A DNA stretch of 64,000 nt, taken from the NCBI RefSeq assembly GCF_015706575.1, contig NW_024037067.1, positions 2,525,371 through 2,589,370 on the forward strand, in the 5' to 3' direction. Origin of the DNA: Patiria miniata (lineage: Eukaryota > Echinodermata > Asteroidea > Valvatida > Asterinidae). The position numbers and the translations under genes were made by a program. The notes beneath the pieces are model-generated. The model ran no database searches and was not told where the DNA came from. It was given only the letters and a program-made list of their open reading frames with translations. Shown in pieces: positions 56,658-64,000 of the stretch; the stretch's first letter is position 1; each line of letters begins with the position of its first letter.

Positions 56658-57075
56658 CCCTTTATCCTATATATATTCAATGAAAAAAGTTACCATTTCA
56701 CGATACCCTACGTTTGAAATTTCGCAATAACGGTCCAAATTTTGTAAAATAAAGTGTCCCCTTCTGCACATCACATCGGCCTAAAATTTAGTTTCATTTA
56801 GACTGCGGGCGACATTTAAAAAGGCACAATTATTGGGAGAAAAGGGGGGCGGGGCGGGGGATTCCACAGTTCTTGTTAAACATGGGTAATCCTATACTTT
56901 ACTAATTTATTCTTTGTAGCCTGCACAGGTACATATTAAAGGACATGGACACAAATACATTGTAACACTTCATAAAATAATCAACACCAAATAGGAGGGC
57001 ATGTACATTAACACATAAAATTGTACTTTCAACATCTTGTAGCTAAATTCAAAACTGAGCAGAATACCTAGACCA
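56658..57075. other. No gene seen
   Basis: AT-rich DNA. A short GGGGCGGGG run lies at about 56846-56858. Confidence 0.4.
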
Positions 57076-57222
57076 CGATGGCCCAGCGCCTGAATTCCCG
57101 CACTTGCAATAATGAGTGCTTCAGCACGGGGTGTACCCTCGGGGTCCACTTGATAGTTAAACAGTCCAAAAAATTCCCATACCATTTGCACCATTTGATG
57201 GAATTGTGCCACAGGCGACAGT
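57076..57222 (-). CDS. Possible orphan host exon (unrecognised protein)
   Basis: On the minus strand, an acceptor-like TTATTTAG (ending about 57223) is followed by an open stretch reading LSPVAQFHQMVQMVWEFFGL, then FNYQVDPEGTPRAEALIIAS and AGIQALGHRGL, and then a donor-like GTATTC or GTCTAG. The composition is that of an ordinary globular protein, unlike the low-complexity frames around it. I do not recognise the protein. A second frame over the same DNA starts MAPSSEPPRPTPLLV at 57295 and could be a first exon instead. Confidence 0.25.
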
Positions 57223-57299
57223 GTCTAAATAACTTGGAATAGGCCATCAGTACTAGCAATGGGGTTGGACGAGGAGGCTCTGAAGAAGGCGCCATCAGT

Positions 57300-57620
57300 A
57301 GCTCAAAGGATTATATTTGAAAGTTAATATATCATTGGGGCTGTACAGCTCTGCTTCGATTTCGGATAAAGACTAATGTAGGTTAATAATGTATAGTGTT
57401 CTGTCCAAGTGCAGGAGGAAATATAGGAGGAAACAGCTGGTACAAATGCAGGTACATTCGCTAGATTTTATAAGAAAGATGTTACAACCTAATCAGCTAT
57501 GGGGGAACATATCTTGGCAAGTGTATTGCAAATAAACAGACAATTGCTGGTTAGTAGGACATCTGTTTTCTGGGTTATGTGCCATTGTTGATAATTCAGG
57601 TTTTTTTGAGAAGAGAGTAA
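57300..57620. other. No gene seen
   Basis: Spacer between the possible exon and the left end of DIRS-C. Confidence 0.4.
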
Positions 57621-57630
57621 TTCCCCCCCC

Positions 57631-57941
57631 CCCCCCCCACAGAAGTGTGGTTGGGGTCTACGAACGAATACTTACCTGTAGAGCAATACTACTTATGCAT
57701 ATTCCCCCTACCGGCAGGTATTTTCGCTAAGAGTTATATACAATAGCGCCCTCTGGCGCCCTACCCATAATACCCCGCGGCATGCGTGCCTCGTGAGCGT
57801 CCTCTTTTCTCGAGCGCTAAGTCGGAATACAACAAAGTACCCAAGGCATCGAGAAGAGTGGTGTAGGGGGGAGGGATGCTCTACAGGTAAGTATTCGTTC
57901 GTAGACCCCAACCACACTTCTGTGGGGGGGGGGGGGGGGGG
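57631..57941. repeat. Nested inverted repeats at the left end of DIRS-C
   Basis: CCCCACAGAAGTGTGGTTGG and the following GGTCTACGAACGAATACTTA, up to CCTGTAGAGCA (57636-57687), are inverted at about 57875-57927. Within this lies the inverted terminal repeat (57690-57815) that pairs with the far right end. A poly(G) run (about 57919-57941) follows, and then another copy of CTACTTACCTGTAGAGCAAT at 57957. Confidence 0.8.
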
Positions 57942-58222
57942 GGGAGTCTACTTCACTCTACTTACCTGTAGAGCAATACTACTTATGCATAGACTAGCAC
58001 CGTCAAGGAGGTGGGTCACTATGCGAGATGCTATTGCTTACTCACAGGGGCACGAAACATGGAAATGTAACCCCAGATGGCTCCCACTGTTCCGACCAAA
58101 GGCGGACAGGGGCAAAAACCAATAAATCTACATGTAAAGGATATTAATTACCCTCGCATGTTAACCGAGACGTCAGCCCTTGTAAGGGGGGACGCCCCAC
58201 AATGTAAAGTATTATGATATAA

Positions 58223-58380
58223 TACAGTTGAATCCTGCAAAGAAGAGTACTGTTAGTACACGACACTTCTTAAAGCAAGTTCTAAAACACTTCAAATCAA
58301 GCCCATGCACAAGGTAAACTGATACAAAAAAGGTAACTTGTCCAAGACCAATGACCTTGCTACAAGAGTGTTTAGCTATA
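58223..58380. mobile_element. pogo/Tigger-like MITE (58225-58378), diverged sibling of 46912-47012
   Basis: CAGTTGAATCCTGCAAAGAA and GAAGAGTACTGTTAGTAC on the left and GACCTTGCTACAAGAGTG on the right match the 46912 MITE with substitutions. TA lies at both flanks. It is inserted in the 3' non-coding part of DIRS-C. Confidence 0.65.
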
Positions 58381-58439
58381 CATTTATATTCAATACAGTG
58401 TAATGTATTAATGTAAATAGACAGGATGAGGAGACTCAC

Positions 58440-59560
58440 CTATTCTAGGGAAGTCCCGGGTAGGAGAGGATCCTGTGGGCCCGATGATGCTCGGCTCGCC
58501 GCCTTCAGCACCACTCTCCCGGCTCTGCCTTCCGTCTGGAGGACATCCTTCAAATAGCACTCTGTGAAGGTGTTGGGGGTTTTCCAACACGCTGCCTGTG
58601 TAATATCTTTAACAGAAACACCCTTAAAAAAGGCCCAGGAAGTAGAAGTTGCCCTGACCTCATGTGCATGGACTGACCCAACGGAATCTGTTGTTGGTGA
58701 GTCTATTGCTGATTTGATGGCCGTAACCAACCAGCGGGAAATTGTATCACGCGAGGCCGGTCGGTATGGTGGAGTCGTTGTAATAAACAGCTGTGAATGG
58801 CCGCTTCGGAGCGATTTAGTTCTATCAACGTACCATTTCAGGGCCCTGACCGGACACCAAAGCTTGTCACGAGAGACAGACGAAAAAGATTTTATGTCCG
58901 GCAGGGTGAAAATGATTCCGACTGATTTTTAGTCAGAAAACCTGTTCTAGGAACCAGGCGTACACCCCCTGGTTCCCACCGGATATGCCCTGTCTCCACC
59001 GTAAGCGAATACAGTTCGCTACGTCGTCTAGACGTAGCCACTGCTAACAGAAATGACACTTTAACCGACAGCTGCAACAAGGTTGAGCTGCCCATTGGTT
59101 CAAATGGGGGTCTCGATAAGGTTGATAAAACGGCAAAGAGATCCCATGATGGTAATAGCCTACGTGTCGGGGGGCGCGACACAAACATCCCCTTGACAAG
59201 TTGGCTAAGACTCTGATTATCTGACACCGAGGAACCGTCAGAGAATCCTCCATGAATAGCTGCTATAGCCGACCGATAATTTTTAACTGTGGCTGTAGCA
59301 AGATCACTTTCAAAGAGACCTACCAGGAAGTCTGCAACCTCTCCTATAGAAGTATCGGAGGGACGCAGAGACCTGGTTCTACAACATTTGTAAAAATGGT
59401 GTAATCTACTGTTGTAAACTTTCCTTGTAGATTCCCGTCGGCTGCAGGCTGCAATGGCCGCAGCTCGTTCAGAAAGGCCCGCCGTGCGGAGGGATTGCGT
59501 GATAATACCCAGCACGTCAGGTGGAGATCCTCCGGGGCCGGGTGAAGAAAACCCGAGCTG
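58440..59560 (-). pseudogene. Tyrosine recombinase region of DIRS-C
   Basis: The upstream frame gives RRESTRKVYNSRLHHFYKCC and LAVATSRRRSELYSLTVETG, with the first catalytic Arg. The downstream frame (58440-58730) gives VHAHEVRATSTSWAFFKGV with the His-x-x-Arg box and FTECYLKDV with the likely nucleophilic Tyr. These are the R, HxxR and Y of the tyrosine recombinase family, which DIRS elements use instead of an integrase. The start of this frame overlaps the end of the reverse transcriptase frame. Confidence 0.82.
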
Positions 59561-61315
59561 GGCTGGAACAGTATGTCCGCCCTCTGCGGAAGAATCACCG
59601 GGCGGTGAACCAAGAGCTTGGTGAGTCTCGGGAACCACGGTTGGCGTGGCCAAAAAGGAGCTATGAGGAGGATCTTGCAGTCCTCCTGTTCCACTTTGGC
59701 CAGTACTCGAGGTATGAGGGAGAACGGGGGAAAGGCATATGCCAGAAGCCTGTCCCACCGTATCGCCAGCGCATCTGTCTGCCAAGCGCAAGGGTCGTTG
59801 TGTCTTGCGCAGTATACCGGTAACTGGTGGTTGTTTCGAGAGGCAAACAGGTCGACATGAGGTCGATCGATCAGTAGGAAGAGGGACTGGACAACCTGCG
59901 GACGCAGTGTCCATTCCGTCGGAACGACCCACCCCCTGGAGAGAGCGTCGGCTGTGACGTTCTCCTCGCCTGGGAGATGAGTTGCCACGAGTGATACTCT
60001 GTGGCTCATACACCAATGGAAGAGATTCCACGTGAGCGCGCATAGTTGGGCGGATCGCGTGCCTCCTTGTCGATTGATGTAGGCCACTACTGTGGCATTG
60101 TCGCATCGAATGTTGACTACCTGGTTTGTCACTGATGTTTGAAAACGTTGGAGAGCATTGATGACTGCCAACATCTCCAGCACATTTATGTGCTTCGAGC
60201 ACTCTTCGGGCCCCCACCGACCCGCTACTTGGCGCGGGTGGAGGGTGGCCCCCCAGCCAAAAAGTGACGCGTCTGTCGTGATGGTCACTGACGGCTTGGG
60301 ATTGCGAAACGCGCGCCCCTCCGTGAGATTGGCATTGTCGAGCCACCAACGGAGGTGCGGTATTAGCCAAGGTGTGGTCGGCACCAGATGACGTATGTGG
60401 TGACGACTGGGCCGATAGAAGGACAGCAGATGTAATTGGATGGGACGCATCCTTAGTCTGCAAAAGTTCACCACATCCACCATACTGGCCATAAGACCGA
60501 GCAACCTTAGCCAGGCTTGCGCTGGGGCCATGGTCGTCGGGAGAAACAGAGACACACACTGTTGGAGATTTACAATTCGTTCCTCCGTAGGCCGAACCAA
60601 TCCCTTCTGGAGATCGAGCGACGCTCCCAGAAAGATTGGGAATTGGGATGGATGTGGATGGGATTTCTCGGCGTTGATAATAAACCCGAGATCCGCCGCT
60701 AGACGCCAAGTCAGATTGAGTGCCGCCGATGCGGCCGTCTGAGATTGAGCAATAATGATCCAATCGTCGAGATACATGAAGATCATCAAACCTTGTTTTC
60801 TTAATGCGGCCCCGATTGTCTTCACCACACGCGTGAAGACCGGGGTGAGGTGGCTAGACCAAATGAAGAACCATGAACTCGTACTGGACGTTCTCGTACT
60901 GAAAACGAAGAAACTTCCAGTGGTCTGGTCTGACAGGAATGTGTAGATACGCATCTTTCAGATCTAGACTGGCTCCCCACGCAGGAGTACGAATCGATTG
61001 GAGTATGATGTTGAGCGTATCCATGCGAAAACGTCTTGGCCGAATAAATTTGTTGAGGGGTTTTAGATTTAAAATCGGGCGCCACATGCCGGCCTCCTTC
61101 TTGGGTACCAGGAAGAAGGTCGACATGAAGCCCGACCGTGTCTCCCCCGGAGGGAGCGGGCGAATTGCCCGTTTCCCGAGGAGGGAACTGATCTCCCCTT
61201 CGAGGGAGAGACGTTTAGTAGGATCGGACGGAACTACCGTCGGTCGAACGATCATGTCCGACGGGGGTGTGCTCGAGAACTCGAGTGTGTAGCCGCACCC
61301 GATCGTGTCAAGCAC
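59344..61315 (-). pseudogene. Reverse transcriptase, RNase H and C-terminal extension of DIRS-C
   Basis: The frame 60854-61315 has MSTFFLVPKKEAGMWRPILN and WGASLDLKDAYLHIPVRPDH. The 536-residue frame 59344-60954 has MIFMYLDDWIIIAQ (catalytic YLDD), SHPHPSQFPIFLGASLDLQK, RNase H blocks ITTDASLFGWGATLHP, IRCDNATVVAYINRQGGTRS and ENVTADALSRG, and then the DIRS-type extension VDLFASRNNHQLPVYCAR, LLAYAFPPFSLIPRVLAKVE and APFWPRQPWFPRL. The extension corresponds to the methyltransferase-like region reported after RNase H in DIRS1-type elements. Confidence 0.88.
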
Positions 61316-61407
61316 CCACCGGTCGAATGTAATTTAACCCCAGGACCCCGCAAAGTCTCGGAGACGGCCTCCCACAGGTCCGACGGCGGGAGGCCGCCAC
61401 GAGTCTA

Positions 61408-63806
61408 CTAAGTCACTTGCGCCAGCCCCCGGGATAGCGGGGGGCCGGTGCCCGGAAACCACGACCGGATTGGGGCCGTTGTTGTCCAGAGAACGTGCGG
61501 GCCTGCGTGGCGCGCGCACCAAGTATTGTCCGTGCGGCCACGAAAACCACCGCGACCAGATTTCAGAGGTTTGCGGCGGGGAATGACAAATGTTTTGCCC
61601 TTACCCCGCTGTTGTTTGGGCGCCGGTGCTGGAGGCTTCTTGAAGTTGATTTTCTCCGTAGCCTTCAGACGTTTGGCCTCATCTCGCATCTGATCCTCGA
61701 ATTTACCGGCAAATAGATCCGGGCCCGTTAAGGGGAGATCTTCAAGTCTTTTGCGAGCACCCTGCGACGGGAGGAAAAGTGCATCGAGCACGTTACCCCA
61801 GCGGGTGGACGTTGATAGGGTCGACACGCGTGCGAATTGATCAAGCACTGAGCGTAGACCATGGTCGAGGCAATGAAGGGCCGCAGTCAGCATATCTGCT
61901 GGAATCGGCGAATCCTCTTCATAGCCCACGGCCAAATATTCCGTGAGAAGAAGTAAGAAAGACGCTGATTTCAAACCGAAGCGTGAAGCTGCGTCCATCT
62001 TCTTCAAAACATCTTCAAGTTTACCCCGTGCTTTGTCCACAAAGGGCCGCTTGGAAGATGAACCACTCTCATCGGCTGCAAGTTTATCTTTTGCGGCGTC
62101 GGGGATGGCAGGCGGAGTGAAGAACTTCACATGATCTTCAGCCGGGAAACGAAAATAATCCCGTTCCCGACTGAGAAACGGCCGCCATTTATCAGTTGAC
62201 ATGATGCTGTCGATACGTTCCACGCATACTTGATCTAAAGGAAGTACGGGGAATATCTTATCGCTGCTAGATGCGGAGCCCGTCCTTCGCTTGAAAGATT
62301 GATGATCGGGCGGAGGGGGCTCATCAGCGGAGGGTAAATGAAGTACTCTTATCATATCCCTCTGTACTAAACGGAGCTCCGTTTCAGAAATAGACAGCCG
62401 CTGTAAACGGTCTGGTTCCTCGTCGTCATCGGATGACTCAGCCGATTGTGAGGGCCGAGTTGACTCCGGTGAACAAACGCCGCCCGGAGGCGAGTTGTAC
62501 CGAACCACGCGGTAGTGGCTGGACAACTTCCTCCGAGTCAAACTGCATAGATGGATGAATACTCAATACAGGCGGGGATCCCAGCGTACGCGGTAGGTCC
62601 CGCGGCCTCTGATCCACCCAACCGTGGCCCACGGCCGATGCATGCGAGACGCTCGCTGCAGGCCGGGCCTCCGGTGTACGGTCAACCAAGTGCGGCATGT
62701 CCCGCTGTGCTTGGGCCACCCAACCGTGACCAACGCACGACGACTGTGAAGTCCTCACCGCAGGCGGGGACGCCGGAGCACGACTAATTGTGTGCGGTAT
62801 GTCCCTCTGTTCCCGGGCCACCCAAGCGTGACCGGTGACTGAAGACTGTGATGTGGGCCCAACGACCGATGGCTGTGGGCCGTAGTCCACCGCTGCAGGG
62901 GGCCCCCAATAGGGCCCGCCCGGCGGCCTGCCGACATAGCCGATAGCGTATCGGAAATTGACTGAAAAGCCAGCAGGAAATCTGCTCTAGAAACCGCGTC
63001 CTCCCCCCGGGAGCGTTTGCCCCGGCGGGACTGGTCAGAGGAGTCGTCCGAACCCGAAGAAGAACGGTGCGATCGACGTGCAGCCTTCTTCTTCTTATTC
63101 TTCTTTTTAGAAGAACGGCCCGAGGTGTGTCCGAGGAAAAATCGGAAGACACCTGGGGCACCGGGACCCCCGAACAACGGAAAAAATCCGATGACGAGAG
63201 TAGTCCCTCTGAGCGAGCTAGCACGGGAACCGTCGGCCCGGGATCCCCCGGGGCGACCGGCTCCGTATCGCTCATAATGCACCCGGCCGACAGCGCCTCA
63301 GGCCCCGTGGGCTGAGCGAGCGCTGGACGGACCGGTAGCCCGTGCAATAGCCCATCCCGACAACCAGTGGTGTTCGGTACTGTGTCGGGAGGGCACGGGT
63401 GACTAGAGCCCACCGAAGTGTGACGGCTAGTCCCCTCGGGCTGCCCCGTGATCGGGGGAGGGCTAGGTGCCAAAGCGGCGCTCGTTGCCGAGCCACGCTT
63501 GCCCTGACGGCCCTTCTTAGGCTTTGCTCCGGCACAGGAGATATGTTTTAGGGGAACCTTGCCGGAGTGAGCCTTTAGTTTGGGTGTTCCGCCCGAGTTG
63601 ACCGGAGAAGGTGACCGAGGTCCCCTTAACTGATCGGCGGAACTGCCAACTCCCTCAGCCGACTGTGGCTGAGGGTGCCGGACGAGAGACTGCTGCCGCG
63701 GTAACGTCGGAGCGTTAACGGCAGAGTCCCCCGAGAACTCGGTCCGTCCCGTGGGAGAGCTATCCCTTACGGTTAGTGACAGATCAGCCCTCCCCAAACG
63801 CTTCAT
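61408..63806 (-). pseudogene. gag-like region of DIRS-C
   Basis: Frames 62784-63806 (with MKRLGRADLSL at its start), 62438-62890 and 61408-62541 cover a long gag-like region: a Pro/Ser/Gly-rich first half with four diverged VGHGWV(D/A)QxQRD(L/M)PHTxxR repeats (about 62560-62860), an acidic SADSSDDDEEPDRL-like box, a helical middle (ISETELRLVQRDMIRVLHLP, KLAADESGSSSKRPFVDKAR) and a basic RGK-rich end. The first ATG at 63806 is the likely start. Confidence 0.75.
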
Positions 63807-63919
63807 ATTTATGAAATAAATTAAACCAAGAAGATGATGAAACTCTACAAACTAATGATTACTAATCTTTTATTAAATACTTCTCTTAAACGCAAAAAAG
63901 GGTAGTAAATGACGAGGCA

Positions 63920-64000
63920 AACAGCGAGCTATTTCACGCACGTCCTACCCGACCTGCCGCTAAGAGAAAAGAGGACGCTCACGAGGCACGCATGTCGCGG
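63920..64000. repeat. Start of the right inverted terminal repeat of DIRS-C, cut by the window end
   Basis: CGCTAAGAGAAAAGAGGACG and CTCACGAGGCACGCATG are the inverse of CATGCGTGCCTCGTGAGCG and CCTCTTTTCTCGAGCGCTAAG at 57781-57821. Confidence 0.85.

Larger units (their letters stand above)
57625..64000 (-). mobile_element. DIRS-type tyrosine-recombinase retroelement, copy C (most complete; runs off the window)
   Basis: From left to right it has a terminal region with inverted repeats (57631-58010), recombinase (about 58440-59560), reverse transcriptase/RNase H with its C-terminal extension (59344-61315) and gag-like region (61408-63806), all on the minus strand. The last 80 bases (63920-64000) are the start of the right inverted terminal repeat, inverse to 57775-57815, so roughly another 100-150 bp should lie outside. 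Coding is the best preserved of the three copies, with only a few breaks. Overlapping frames between gag, reverse transcriptase and recombinase are normal for DIRS. Confidence 0.9.

Noticed and set aside
58892-60763. 623-residue minus-strand frame taken as one protein
   Set aside because: Its first two thirds overlap the reverse transcriptase/RNase H frame in another phase and have no domain; only the end matches tyrosine recombinase.

Overview
The window looks like nuclear DNA from a marine invertebrate animal: AT-rich, intron-bearing, and packed with mobile elements. I cannot name the species. The only clear host coding sequence is the last exon of an actin gene (33253-33578, + strand). An echinoderm, hemichordate, amphioxus or mollusc would all fit the mix of DIRS, Penelope, Ty3/gypsy, Harbinger, hAT and Tc1/mariner elements, and the sequence alone does not decide between them.

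Layout. 1-8000: a dispersed repeat family dense in the palindrome TGACGTCA, split by a short-LTR retrotransposon (2445-7468). 8072-8348: a hAT-like MITE with an exact 8-bp target duplication. 8719-15905: a DIRS-type retroelement (DIRS-A, minus strand) that has itself been hit by a 2.67-kb Tc1/mariner-type element at a TA (10443-13113) and by a second hAT-like MITE (15240-15552). 16400-19541: a palindromic TCTTATAAGA satellite, a LINE fragment and a 5'-truncated Penelope-like element (PLE-1) with an exact 11-bp target duplication. 20003-28553: a Ty3/gypsy element on the minus strand with 1.3-1.5 kb LTRs; it looks nearly whole and young. 28554-33250: more TCTTATAAGA satellite, foldback sequences and a second copy of the TGACGTCA family. 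33253-33578: the actin exon. 34700-44050: MITEs, LINE fragments, a tandem repeat carrying nuclear-receptor-type DR1 motifs that is split by an IS630/Tc1-type transposon (36530-38841), and a Harbinger-type element with a Myb/SANT-like fragment. 44842-50050: DIRS-B, which keeps both inverted termini and gag but little else. 51600-52500: a tRNA-derived SINE head, a Harbinger-like MITE and a hAT-like MITE side by side. 53526-56657: PLE-2, two head-to-tail units. 57076-57222: a possible orphan host exon. 57625-64000: DIRS-C, the most complete DIRS copy, cut off by the window end inside its right inverted terminal repeat.

No host pathway or operon-like grouping is visible. The genes present are those of the elements: gag, protease, reverse transcriptase/RNase H and integrase for the LTR elements; gag, reverse transcriptase/RNase H and tyrosine recombinase for DIRS; reverse transcriptase and GIY-YIG nuclease for Penelope; DDE transposases for the DNA elements. 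The most notable signals are helically phased TGACGTCA triplets in a repeat family, a hammerhead-like fold at the 3' end of both Penelope copies, DR1-bearing tandem repeats, nested inverted repeats with splice-donor-like sequence at the DIRS ends, and several insertions with exact target duplications that give a clear relative chronology.
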